Below, one piece after another: positions 1-9,384 of a DNA stretch of 64,000 bases. The DNA is from Plasmodiophora brassicae (Eukaryota > Endomyxa > Phytomyxea > Plasmodiophorida > Plasmodiophoridae), in assembly GCA_039704465.1 (NCBI GenBank), contig JASFAU010000001.1, forward strand, positions 2,046,001 to 2,110,000, in the 5' to 3' direction. The number at the start of each line of letters is the position of its first letter. Within the stretch, counting starts at the first letter, position 1. The translations under genes and the position numbers were made by a program. The notes under the pieces were generated by a model. The model saw only the letters and a program-made list of their open reading frames with translations, was not told the origin of the DNA and did no database searches.

Positions 1-32
1 GTGTATACCGTTCGCGGGCTGGCTGGCACCCG

Positions 33-494
33 ATGGTTACTGGGTCTGCGTTTGGGTGCAGGGATGACGACTCCTTTATCCATCCCGGCCTGGATTGCCT
101 CATGTGGAAACCGCAGGCCGTGCAGAAGCCGGACCCGAATCTGATCGACCAGTTCACCTCGGACTTCGACAAGGTCAAGCACCACCTTGACGACTGGCTG
201 GACGAGACGCCGGCTGCACGCGCCCGCGCGTCCAGGGAGATGGGAATCGTGCACGCCAGTGACGACTATGATGGTTTCGACAGCGACGAAGATGATGGCG
301 ACGACGACGATGACTTCTTTGGCGGGGCAGGAGGGACGCAGTACAGCTCGATGACTGTCTTCTCAGACGGCAGGCAAACCGTCAGGACAGACACGCGGGT
401 CACGCCCGACGGCCGCCGTGAAACGCGACGAAGCGTCACCGACTCGTCTGGTAACGTTCCGTGTCGTCATCATTCTGCCTCATCGCCCGTCTGA
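33..494 (+). CDS. Acidic protein, C-terminal part, possibly HAX1-like (partial)
   Basis: This ORF lies at the left edge and is probably the 3' part of a gene. A CAG acceptor ends at position 60, directly before codons for an Asp-rich stretch, so the first residues may be intron. It has an acidic run (DDGDDDDDFF) near residue 90, then a basic Thr/Arg-rich segment (TRVTPDGRRETRRSVTDSSG). This layout, an acidic block followed by a strand-rich D-G-x-x-E-x-R-R-x-V-x-D tail, recalls the HAX1 C-terminus and some DnaJ-associated proteins. The similarity is weak and no fold-defining motif is present. A possible donor (G|GTAACG) near 452 means the last codons may also be intronic. Function is not assigned. 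Confidence 0.4.
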   Translation: MVTGSAFGCRDDDSFIHPGLDCLMWKPQAVQKPDPNLIDQFTSDFDKVKHHLDDWLDETPAARARASREMGIVHASDDYDGFDSDEDDGDDDDDFFGGAGGTQYSSMTVFSDGRQTVRTDTRVTPDGRRETRRSVTDSSGNVPCRHHSASSPV

Positions 495-812
495 ATTGCG
501 CTTTGATGTGTTAGGCCACACAAGGGAGGTCGTGGACGAACAGGTAATCATGATTCTATGCCCCACTTGTCACCATTGACACGTCCTTGTAAGCAGGATG
601 TCCGTTCTGGTACAGTGCTGGGTTCTTCGCATCCGCGTGGGTTCGTCGACGCATCCGGAGGTGAATTTTTGCATTCGTCAGCGTCGCGCAGCGCCCTCAC
701 TGCATATGCTGCCCCCAGAGACTGTCGCTGAGGACCTGCCGCAATTGCCGCCCGGGAGGCCCACTAACGCTGGTGGCTCGGTTCGCAGCCGCCGAACACG
801 CAGGCGTAGCAA
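495..812. other. Intergenic, no gene seen
   Basis: The only ORF here is a 72-codon frame at 598-816 with arginine-rich, low-information content. No tRNA, repeat or conserved motif is visible. Confidence 0.4.
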
Positions 813-1592
813 GTGATTCATGCGCTTGTCCCAATATACTTACTGCTGCTTTCGTTAACCATTTGCACCTTGTCCGGGATCCGTTGGGTATACAGAGTTC
901 GTTGCAGGTCGCTCAGCGAGTCTGACAATGCGTGCGCCGTTATTAACGGGGGCGCGGCGACCGACGGCGGCCAGGTCGTGCCCGATAGGGCGACGGGTCC
1001 GCTCTACGCGACCGCGAAGAGCAGACCAGGGCCGACGCCACGATCCAGTGCCGAACGAGGCGCAGGGTCCACCGTCGGTGATGGACACAATGTAACGGTC
1101 GCTCCCCCTGCGAAGGAGGCGCTGAACGCTGATCGTTCGACGCCCCCCGTTCCCAGGTTCAGTAACCGATTCGTCGAGAAAGAGGACGATATTCTGTTTA
1201 ACAACCCATTGGCGGCGGTGTCCCGGCACGAGTCGACCAGGGATCTGTGGCTGAAGACCTATCAGAAGTACCTGGCGCTGTTCACGCGACCCTTCACTCG
1301 TCAGCACCGACGTCTCGACCGCACGGGGGACTTTGGCCCACCCCAGCCGCCGGTACGATACTCGAAACAATTTGGAGTTGAACCCTGCGACATGCCTGGT
1401 GCCGAACCACGTCCACGCTCACCGGCAACACGGCCGGCCCCATCGCTGAACACCATTGTCTCCGAGTGGGCCAGTACGCAGCGTAGGCTGGGTCTGTTGA
1501 CTTCAACGTTCTCATTGTGGTGTCTAGGTGAAACCAGGGCGGCCTATGTGCGGATCATGCCCGTTTGCTTGCCAAACCGTGCTGCTCTCTGA
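813..1592 (+). CDS. Hypothetical single-pass membrane protein
   Basis: The frame codes for 259 residues and starts GTG at 813 as computed, so the true start may differ or lie in an upstream exon. Residues 6-24 form one strong hydrophobic segment (LVPIYLLLLSLTICTLSG) followed by a basic stretch, as in a signal anchor. The rest is polar, rich in Pro, Arg and Ser, with a short acidic patch (RFVEKEDDILFNNP) near residue 115. No family is recognised. It could be a real exon of a spliced gene or chance coding in GC-rich DNA. The antisense frame at 855-1370 is also open, which lowers confidence. Confidence 0.3.
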   Translation: MIHALVPIYLLLLSLTICTLSGIRWVYRVRCRSLSESDNACAVINGGAATDGGQVVPDRATGPLYATAKSRPGPTPRSSAERGAGSTVGDGHNVTVAPPAKEALNADRSTPPVPRFSNRFVEKEDDILFNNPLAAVSRHESTRDLWLKTYQKYLALFTRPFTRQHRRLDRTGDFGPPQPPVRYSKQFGVEPCDMPGAEPRPRSPATRPAPSLNTIVSEWASTQRRLGLLTSTFSLWCLGETRAAYVRIMPVCLPNRAAL

Positions 1593-1947
1593 TTGGCGTG
1601 TACGTAGGCTGAGGGAACAGGAACGAGTTGCAGTCCCGTCGACGATGACGAACCCGACCCGCCTACACGTCGACAGTACATGTCACACGGCTGCACAGTT
1701 GTCGACTGGGCCGGTATGCACGGCGCCGATATATACTGGCATGGCGCGTCTAACCATGTTCGTTGTTAGCGGAAACGCGATGCGTTGACAAGGTCACCTG
1801 GATCCGTTCTTCCACCGCCGTTGGACGCCCGCTAACTAGCTCGGTTTTGTCACAGACTGATCCAGAATCTTCTGGGTCGTCGTCAAGCGACACGAGGTGC
1901 ATGTCTCGTCAGACGCCAGCTAAACTTGAGGCGATGGGATTTGACCG

Positions 1948-2844
1948 ATGGTGACAGGCGTAAGCGTCGACATGACTGATCCGGCACGCCCGTCATCGTC
2001 ATCGGAAGCGGCTCCTCGACGCGAATACAAACCGGTCGGAAACCCAATCTCTCTGGAGACGTTGAGTCACGCAGGACGTCATGGTTGGCGATGTGGCCGT
2101 GACAACGACGCCACTGTCGACATAATCGAGCACGAGGCCGACATCTTAACCTTAAGCCGCGACATGTTCCGTGTGGGGCAGGTCACGGGCACCCTGCCTC
2201 ATCAACCGCTGCGTGCCGACCTGCGCTGTCGCGCGAACGGGACCGCACATGCCCAGCGTGCTATATCCAAGGCAGACGTCAACGATGGCCTCACGATCTG
2301 CGCACCGATCACGTCGAGAAAGGACGATACCACCGGCGGGTGTACATATGCGCCAACAATGTTGGATGAGACTGGCCCGCTGTATCGGCGTCTACGAATG
2401 CCTCGCAAATCGGTTTCTGGGATCACCGGCGATGATCTCGTGGATGCTGGCCGCCAGGCAGGTGGTCTCCGCGGCGGTCAGCGTGCGACGAACGTCAAAC
2501 GGTTCCCACCAAAGGCTGTGGACAGCGGTCTGATACGTGGGCCTGCGAAGCAATCGGACGTGACGACCGTAGGGGACCCGTCACCGACCAGTCTGACACG
2601 AGCGATTCGCAACGGGTCTATTGCCGACGTGCGTCGCAACGTTCAAGCTGGGGTAACCTGGAGGTGTGCCCATGTCCGCCTAGCGTCCCGAGGTGGGCAC
2701 CTGGCCATTGTCCAGTACCTTGTCGCGCAAATCAAGGACGAGAGCGTGCGCCGGAAGGTCATACAGGTTGCGATCGAGGCGGCACAAGATGAACGCGTTC
2801 GATCATTGCTGATCAGGCACAACAGGTCCCGTCATATCGAGTAG
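1948..2844 (+). CDS. Hypothetical protein with ankyrin-like C-terminus
   Basis: A 298-codon frame. The first two thirds are unrecognised. The last 85 residues look like degenerate ankyrin repeats: SLTRAIRNGSIADVRRNVQAG, then CAHVRLASRGGHLAIVQYLV, then a third helical segment (RKVIQVAIEAAQDERVRSLL). The motif A-x-x-G-H-L-x-I-V-x-Y-L-V is typical of the ankyrin helix pair. Such ankyrin proteins form large families in amoebae, their viruses and many protists. The N-terminal part could include unrecognised introns. The stop lies just before a CA microsatellite and about 130 bp from the convergent VDAC stop. Confidence 0.4.
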   Translation: MVTGVSVDMTDPARPSSSSEAAPRREYKPVGNPISLETLSHAGRHGWRCGRDNDATVDIIEHEADILTLSRDMFRVGQVTGTLPHQPLRADLRCRANGTAHAQRAISKADVNDGLTICAPITSRKDDTTGGCTYAPTMLDETGPLYRRLRMPRKSVSGITGDDLVDAGRQAGGLRGGQRATNVKRFPPKAVDSGLIRGPAKQSDVTTVGDPSPTSLTRAIRNGSIADVRRNVQAGVTWRCAHVRLASRGGHLAIVQYLVAQIKDESVRRKVIQVAIEAAQDERVRSLLIRHNRSRHIE

Positions 2845-2854
2845 GGGTGCACAT

Positions 2855-2872
2855 ACACACACACACACACAC
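2855..2872. repeat. (CA)n microsatellite
   Basis: A near-perfect CA run of about nine units in the 3' intergenic space between two convergent genes. Confidence 0.9.
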
Positions 2873-2899
2873 CATTAATACACCGAGGTGCGCTCGTGT

Positions 2900-2905
2900 T
2901 TTATT
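2900..2905 (-). terminator. Candidate poly(A) signal of VDAC
   Basis: AATAAA on the minus strand, about 70 nt past the VDAC stop codon, at a normal distance for a eukaryotic polyadenylation signal. Confidence 0.5.
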
Positions 2906-2975
2906 CGGCAATCAGGGGTTGAAAGCGAGAAGAAATTGGACTGGCGCGCGCAGCTGCAACTCGTGGCATTGCTGA

Positions 2976-3973
2976 TCAACCGAGGGTCAGCTTGAAGCCG
3001 AACTTCTGACGAGTCGTGTCGTGCAGGTCGACAACCGTGCCGAGGGACAGTGTCGTCGTAGGCTGCACCTTGACCTCGTACAGTGCCGACAGGACGCCGG
3101 ACGAACCCTTGCTGGTGAACACCGACGTCACGCTTGACACGTCATCGATCTTGTGTGTGCCACCAATGGAGAACTCCTTGCCGGGCGACGCCTTGCCCAG
3201 GTCGTAGCCGAACGAGCCGATGACGCTCGTCGTGCTGTTGACGGCGTGCGAGTACGACGCAACCACCTTGTCGGCCTTGTTTGCGGTCTTCAGCGTTACC
3301 TTGAACTCGGGGTTGGCGTACTCGATACCGCCGTTGTAGTCCGTCAGCGCATTGTCCTTGTACGTGGTCTGCCCGCCGAACGATACGCCTTCGTACCCGA
3401 ACACGAACGAGCCGTCCAGCTTGTAGTCCTTGAACAGGTTGCTGGTGACGGCCGCCGTCAGAGCAACGTTGTTTCTTGCGTACTGCGCCTCGACGACATG
3501 CACGCTGGAACCCTTGCCGGGCAGAACCTCGTTGCTGGCAATGACCTTCAAACCGTCGGTGACCCGCTCCGACGTGACCTTGCCGACGAATTTGCCGCTC
3601 GTGTGAAGTTCACCTTCGACGTCTGTCGCCTTGCAGACGCTCGACTTAATCAGGAGCTTGCCGGGAACATCGTCCTCCAGCAGCGAGCTCGACGCAGTGA
3701 ACGACTATATATGCAACGGTCAGCAACGGCATCGTACAGACAAACGTGACCAGAAAATCACGTACGACGCCGTTCTGCGCCTTCGTCTTGATTTCGACCT
3801 GTTTGCCGAGCTCGTACTTGCTCGGCTTGAGGATATCTGTGACACAAGTCGCGGTGAGCGGTCGTGCGGCACCGCCGGGCGATACCCGTACCGGTAACGG
3901 TCTTGCCGAAGTCCTTGAAGAAGACAGGGACGAAGGCCGGCTTGGCCGGTGTCGCTGGCGTTGCGGATGACAT
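2976..3973 (-). CDS. VDAC: Voltage-dependent anion channel (mitochondrial porin)
   Basis: Exons on the minus strand are 3973-3892, 3836-3766 and 3704-2976; introns of 55 and 61 nt have GTACGG...CAG and GTACGT...TAG ends. The joined frame is 293 residues, close to the usual 280-295. It opens with MSSATPATPAKPAFVPVFFK and continues through the porin N-terminal pattern DFGK...DILKPSKYELGK...VEIKTKAQNGVSFT, followed by regularly alternating beta strands to the end (FGFKLTLG). VDAC is a 19-strand outer-membrane barrel that passes ATP, ADP and other metabolites. Both introns keep frame exactly, and the second restores the conserved K-T-x-x-x-N-G-V-x-F-T junction. It lies head-to-head with the oxysterol-binding gene. 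Confidence 0.93.
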
Positions 3974-4504
3974 CAGGCGATGGGCGACGGTGGCGACGAC
4001 CCGACCTCGTTCGCGCACACAAAAATCAACAAATGAAAATCCACCCGGCAACCGCGCCGCACCGTCGCACACAGCAACCGTACCGCCGACCAAAACGCGA
4101 TGCCCTGGGACTGGGCAAATTCCAGCGCCGGCTCACGCAATTTTCTGCATCGTTGCCCGCCGGCCCTGTCGCCCGGTTCCCCTATTTAGCATGGTGCCCT
4201 GGGGACGGGAGAACCCGGACTCAACACGGGAAACTTCCCCGACATATCTGGGCCAGTGTGAGGCCTCTCCAGCGTCTCGGGCTCGTACGTGCAATGCGTC
4301 GTGAGATGCATTGCGCGGTGCGGGCGTGTGTGAAGTCGCCGTGGACGCGGACAACCACGTTTTGCAGCAGGGACGTGCCTCGTTTTGGGACCCATTTTGA
4401 ATCCCCCGTGTAACGCCACGGGCGGAGAATGGTAACCGTGTCCACTGTCCCGTCGGCGGTGACTGTCGGCGGCAGTGTGTGGCGTCGGGGCGGCCGTGGA
4501 CGCG
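3974..4504. promoter_or_regulatory. Divergent promoter region between VDAC and the OSBP gene
   Basis: About 530 bp separate two divergent start codons. No TATA box or other known element is evident by eye, and no coding potential is seen. Confidence 0.4.
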
Positions 4505-6223
4505 ATGAAGGCCTCCAGCGGCAAGGGCCCGGATGCGCTCGATGACGATACGAAGATCAAGGAGGAGGCGGCGCGCTTCGATGAGGAGCTGGATGCGACC
4601 GGCCGCGAGCAGCTCGACAAGGACCTTCGTGTGGCCCTCGGTAATCCACGTACACTGTCCTATCTGCCTACACCAGCTCATTGCCGCAAACCACCCAGAG
4701 AAGGACAGCCATACGCTGGGCGACGTCAGCAATGTTGCCGACAAGGGTGGTGTGCTGTTCAGTGATGCGATGCTGATAGACGTCCAGGTTCTGTGCATAC
4801 TGTTCGTTGCCCAGATCTCCACACTGACGTTGTGCTGTCAGCGGAGGGTTGTCTGGGATGCTATCAAGACCATCGGCTGGAATGTGCTGTCTGGAAACGC
4901 TGTCAATATCATGTCGTACGTTGCTTCGAAATGTGTACGTTGCGTGACGCTGGGCTTACATCAGCATTCAGGATGTCGCTTCCGGTTCGAATATTCGAGC
5001 CGCGTTCTTTCCTCCAGCGATTGTCCGATGGATGGTCTTGCGCTCCTGACCTGCTGACGAAAGCGGCACAGCAGACGGACCCGGTCGAACGCATGAAATA
5101 CGTCATCGCGTTTGCCATTTCGGGATTGCACTTTAGCGTGCGCCAGTGGAAGCCGTTCAACCCGATCCGTACGACGTGCATGTCGCCGCCCGCCTGCTAA
5201 TTTCTGACAGCCGTTGTGCAGTTGGCGAGACGTACCAAGCTGAGTTCGGTGACGGGACACAGATGTACTTGGAGCAGACCAGCCACCACCCGCCTGTATC
5301 GCATTACCAGGTCTTCGGCCCGAACAACCTTTGTAGGGCCTCGCCGTATTCATTGTTGTGATGGAGTCGGCCTGACTGTCGTTGGAAAGACAAGCTGTAT
5401 GGGTATGCGACATTCGCGGCAGCGTGGCGGGGGAACTGTCTGAAAGGGTAACGTAGTTCGCATCGGTTCGGCCGTGGCTGTCGACTCATTGGCTTCGCAG
5501 ATCGCAAAGCGGGCCGAACGTTGTTGAATTTCAAGATGGCTCCCGCGTGTCCTACACTCTTCCTTATTTGTGGCTAAGTGGGATTCTGTAAGCAACTGAC
5601 ATGCGTGTCTTTGAAGCGCCATGCTGACTGATATCGGATAGGTACGGCGATCGCATTTCAGAGTACCTAGGAGAAATGCAGGTCGCAGACAGGAGGAACG
5701 AGCTGGACTGCAAAATCGTGTTCAACCCCGATGGCGTTAGTTACCTAAAGTAATGTCGAAATGCGCCTTTGTGGTCGGTCGTCACCGTGGCTGAACATTC
5801 GTCTACAGGAGCTTCTTCGTATCGAGCTCGTCGCCTTCAGACATATTCCGAGGCGACATTATGAGAAAGGGATCGAGGGTCGCCCAGGTAGAAGGATCGT
5901 GGCTGAACGAGGTCAAGAGCAACGGCACGGTCCTGTACGATGCGCGCGTCAAAAGCAACGTCTTTGCGCAGGCGGTAGCGGACCCGCTGCCGTCGGACTC
6001 CAGGTTTAGGGCTGACTTGGTCGCACTCGCCGAGGGCAACTTCGACCTGGCACAGACAAAGAAGGTCGAGCTGGAGGACGCGCAACGTGCCGATCGTGCC
6101 CTGAGAAAACAGGGCTATGAGCAGCGGGCAGACGAAGACGATTTAGGCGAAGACGATTCGTCGAACTCGGAAGGCAACGCAACTGGAAGTGCCAGCGTAA
6201 CGTCATCATCAAATGCGTTCTAA
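4505..6223 (+). CDS. Oxysterol-binding protein-related protein (ORD domain)
   Basis: Exons are about 4505-4630, 4677-4751 (end uncertain), 4842-4915, 4972-5168, 5222-5332, 5390-5447, 5501-5587, 5642-5749 and 5809-6223. The product is a short, ORD-only protein of roughly 400 residues without PH or ankyrin domains. It shows SLPVRIFEPRSFLQRL, the K-P-F-N-P-I-L-G-E-T-Y-Q box, and the family fingerprint EQTSHHPP (usually EQVSHHPP), then KLYGYATF, VSYTLPYLWLSGI and a W-containing strand (VEGSWLNEV). The C-terminal helix (TKKVELEDAQRADRALRKQG) matches the usual end, followed by an acidic Ser-rich tail. The family moves sterols and phosphoinositides between membranes at contact sites. Uncertain points are the start codon and the exon 1/2 and 2/3 joints; exons 3-9 join in phase. 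Confidence 0.9.
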
Positions 6224-6560
6224 ACTGTATCAATTGACCTGCATGCCGCGTACCATCGTCTGTCTGCGAGATGGGCTGTGTGTGTGATTCACCCCCGGGG
6301 GTCGTTCGGACTGTCGTTTGACCGATTCGTCGCCCGATTTTTGGGGGTTCACGGAGTCGGACCCCTCATGGGCAAGCGAGTCGAATTGATTCTGTGGCGG
6401 CCGTAGGTGGAGCGGTATGGCGGCGTCTGTCGCGACGTATATGATCGTCGCAATCGCCGGGGGTGGGTTTTCTCTCCTATCGCTGTATGAAGAATAAGTA
6501 TTGGTCGTGTTCCTTCTCGCGGGAACGCCTCGATAGTACTGTTGTTCAACAATTTATATT

Positions 6561-6944
6561 TGCAGCGCAGAAACCGAGTTGCTTTGACCTCGCAGGCGTC
6601 TCCAGCGTATCTCGTTCCAATTCCACGTCTGTGTTCCTGAAGAGCTTCGCCAACATTGTGGAGTGAATTGTTCGCTACTCAGTCTTGACGTCACCAGTGC
6701 GACTACGCTGGAGCTAGCAGGTGACCGAGGAATGTCGCACCCGTCTACACGTTCTACCTCCTGTAGATCTGCATGATACCGAGAAGCACGACGTTCAGTA
6801 TCGCAGGTTTGAGCCTGCCACAACGGTCTGCGACTTGCGCCTCGCAGAAGGATAGTTGGTATTCGCGCTATGCTTCCAAATGGATGGGACGTCCTCGGTA
6901 CGGTGCAGGCACGGGTGCTGTCAAGAATGGAGGTAATGGTAAAA
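6561..6944 (+). repeat. Inverted repeat, left arm (about 0.38 kb)
   Basis: The reverse complement of this arm matches 7237-7612 along its length, with substitutions and small indels. It is most similar at the outer end, where a 90-nt stretch differs at only about eight positions. The outer part holds a short ORF on the minus strand (6656 to 6546, 36 codons, MLAKLFRN...LETPARSKQLGFC). Confidence 0.85.
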
Positions 6945-7236
6945 CCTAAAAGGCCTCGGAAGAGATCATGTCGGAATAAGACTCAGCTTCCCGCCTCCAA
7001 GGTTTGTGTCATCATTTCGCTTTTCGATCTCTGCATTGACCGCAGGTGCATTTCTAGCCAAAGAACACCCTCCGGGGCGTTGCTTCTCTCCCCGCTCCTG
7101 TCCGTCCATCTAACATGGTCGCTGACCTCGAGTACATATTGATCTTGGTGTTGTCAGGAACTTGGAAACCACATGTGAATAAGTCGGGACACCCCCCAGC
7201 TGTGCCGCGATCGTCCGAGGCTCTTTATCGGACCGA
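6945..7236. other. Spacer between inverted-repeat arms
   Basis: About 290 bp. ORFs here are short and unconvincing, and no transposase-like motif is present. Confidence 0.5.
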
Positions 7237-7612
7237 TTTTACCATTACCTCCATTCTTGACAAACCCGTGCCTGCACCGAGGACGCGCCGTCCATTTGGA
7301 AGCGTAGCGCGAAGTTATACCAACGATCCTTCCGCGAGGCGCAAGTCGCTGACCGTTGTGGCAGGCTCAAACCTGCGCAGTGAACGTCGTGCTTATCAGT
7401 AATTAACGTGCAGGTCGAGGCAGGACGTGTAGACGGGTGCGACGTTCCTCGATAACCTGCTCCAGCGCAGTCGCACTGATGACGCCAAGACTGAGTAACG
7501 AACACTCCAATCCACAATGATGGCGAAGCTCCTCAGGAATCCAGACGTGGACTTGGAACGAGACATGCTGGAGACGCCTGCGAGGTCAAAGCAACTCGGT
7601 TTCTGCACTGCA
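7237..7612 (-). repeat. Inverted repeat, right arm (about 0.38 kb)
   Basis: Partner of 6561-6944. Its outer part encodes a matching ORF on the plus strand (from 7517, MMAKLLRN...LETPARSKQLGFC) that continues past the arm to 7729, into the tRNA-Arg gene. Differences between the two peptides are mostly conservative (E/D, F/L, L/M). Confidence 0.85.
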
Positions 7613-7703
7613 ACTGCAAAAGACATGTTTGCGACCCCCAGTCCCCGGTGCGCTTTCGTCTCGCAGGGCCTCGTGTCCGGTTCGCGGGCAAAAATGCAGG
7701 TGC

Positions 7704-7776
7704 AGCCCCTGCAGGGAGTCGAACCCTGAATCTCGTGCTCCGTAGGCACGCGCCTTAACCATTGGGCCACAGGAGC
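7704..7776 (-). tRNA. tRNA-Arg (ACG)
   Basis: A 73-nt cloverleaf on the minus strand. The acceptor stem GCTCCTG pairs with CAGGGGC with one G-U. The D arm is GCCC...GGC, the anticodon stem is CGTGC/GCACG with loop CTACGGA (anticodon ACG), and the T arm is CAGGG-TTCGACT-CCCTG. There is no intron. It reads CGN arginine codons after A34-to-inosine editing. It sits 90 bp from the right arm of the inverted repeat. Confidence 0.93.
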
Positions 7777-8185
7777 TCTGCGCGGGTGCGTGCCGGCTGA
7801 CGGCTCTACGCCTGACGTTGCAACACGCAGCGTGAGCCAGTCGAGTTCCAGCGCGTCGCTTTGGTGGAATATATCTGTACAGGTTTCCGTTACAAATACC
7901 GCTGTACAGCACGGCCCGTTAGAACTTGTTCGAGCCGTGGCGCGACGTTCACGATTTCGAGGCCGAATGCCTAACGGCATTGGAAACTGTCGTGCTACTT
8001 CCGCGCCGACATGGGCCAGTCTGCGGTGGTTGCCTTGCCGAGGGATGTGGAGGTTCGTGCTGCCGGAACCCGGTAGATGGGAGCAACGATTTACGTGACA
8101 TGCTAACAGTGTGCAACGCCAACAATAGTATAGTAACACTCGCTCAACCATGATCAGCCTGCGAACGTACAAGTCGGTAGTTGGG

Positions 8186-9184
8186 TTACAATTTCGCTCT
8201 GGCTTTCTCTGATGGCTGCCCTGCAGGTACGGAACTGAACCGAGGTTCAACGCCCGCTACAATAAATTGGGCAACGGGTTCCCATGCTCCTTCCTGGCAG
8301 CACTTCTTGAAGAAGCCCATGTGCCCCACGTCCTTCAGACCGACCTGCTGCGGATGCAGATATATCAGCGGCGCCTGCATACGCGGCACCAATCGCAACC
8401 AGGAATCGAACGCGACCCTCCCCGCACAAAAGTCGTCATCGGTGAACCCGATCGCGATGGCATTACCCTGCCCAGGATCGAACCGCGCATACAGCTCCTT
8501 GACGTCGGGTTCCACAGTGCAATACTCTGGATACCTGGTCCATTTGGCCCAGTCGCGTGCAATGCCAAGTGGAAGATCGTCGCATAACCCGAACCTGCGG
8601 GCCGGGAAATAGCGATCAGCGGGGCGCCAAGGCGCCACAACAACCGACGTCGTTTCGACCAGCCAGGGAAACGAGTACGTGAGCAGCCGCGACGTGCTAT
8701 AGCCCCAGTAGGCATTGTTGGCGCTGATGAAGACGTATCTGGACACCAGGTGGCGCAGCGGGTTCAGTGGGGCGATATGACATCCGACGCTCTGACCGAC
8801 AAGAACGACCGGTCTGCCGGGGAACGACTCGTGCAGGTGCTTGACGGCGGCGGCCTGGTCGTTCTGCGCCCACTCTTTGTGGATGTGAATGTGTTGCAAA
8901 CGCGACAGCGGGTGCTGGGTCCCGACGGCAGCGGGCAACGAGTCGCCAAGACCGCGGTAATCATAGGTCAGCACTGCGCATCCATGCCGTTCGGCGAGAT
9001 ACTGGGCAAACGCGGCGTAGAAGGTTCGCGGAACGCCAGTCGCCGCGCTGACGAGGACGGCGGGACCAGCAGCACCACTAGGCGACGGCGCGAACAGCGT
9101 CGCCTTGATTGGGAACCCGTCATCCAGCGCGGCAATGGTCAACTCGGACACTGCCGGCGACGTTGGCGTGCCGGCAGCCGACAT
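8186..9184 (-). CDS. Alpha/beta hydrolase
   Basis: The frame is 332 residues from the Met at 9184; an in-frame upstream Met at 9310 would add 42. The fold is clear: a strand (GPAVLVSAATGVPRTFY) with oxyanion-hole residues, then TYDYRGLGDS, the nucleophile elbow V-G-Q-S-V-G with Ser as predicted nucleophile, and a likely acid in GFTDDDFC. The His is in D-V-G-H-M-G-F-F close to the C-terminus. This resembles the uncharacterised COG4757-type hydrolases found in bacteria and some eukaryotes; substrate unknown. It has no introns, unlike most conserved genes here, which would fit later acquisition but does not prove it. It is head-to-head with D2HGDH, about 200 bp apart. Confidence 0.85.
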   Translation of the reverse strand: MSAAGTPTSPAVSELTIAALDDGFPIKATLFAPSPSGAAGPAVLVSAATGVPRTFYAAFAQYLAERHGCAVLTYDYRGLGDSLPAAVGTQHPLSRLQHIHIHKEWAQNDQAAAVKHLHESFPGRPVVLVGQSVGCHIAPLNPLRHLVSRYVFISANNAYWGYSTSRLLTYSFPWLVETTSVVVAPWRPADRYFPARRFGLCDDLPLGIARDWAKWTRYPEYCTVEPDVKELYARFDPGQGNAIAIGFTDDDFCAGRVAFDSWLRLVPRMQAPLIYLHPQQVGLKDVGHMGFFKKCCQEGAWEPVAQFIVAGVEPRFSSVPAGQPSEKARAKL

Positions 9185-9384
9185 ACGGGTGCGCCAACCG
9201 GACGATTTGTTCGGCACAGCGACGCGGACACCCTCGGAGGAACAGCCGCCGGGCGAGTCGACACCCCGCACTGAAAAAACGTCCACACGCCCCATTCGCC
9301 CATGTAGCATTCGAGTTCGGACATTAATAGTTCAAAAAACGCGGGACGCCCCCTCGTGTCCACAGCAGCGTTGCATCTGGGGCA

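Noticed and set aside
598..816. A 72-codon frame
   Set aside because: Low-information, Arg-rich sequence with no supporting context.
7396..8250. A 284-codon minus-strand frame
   Set aside because: It runs straight through tRNA-Arg and the inverted repeat arm.
8396..8490. AATCGAAC/GATCGAAC sequences resembling tRNA T-arms
   Set aside because: They lie inside the hydrolase coding sequence and no cloverleaf folds around them.
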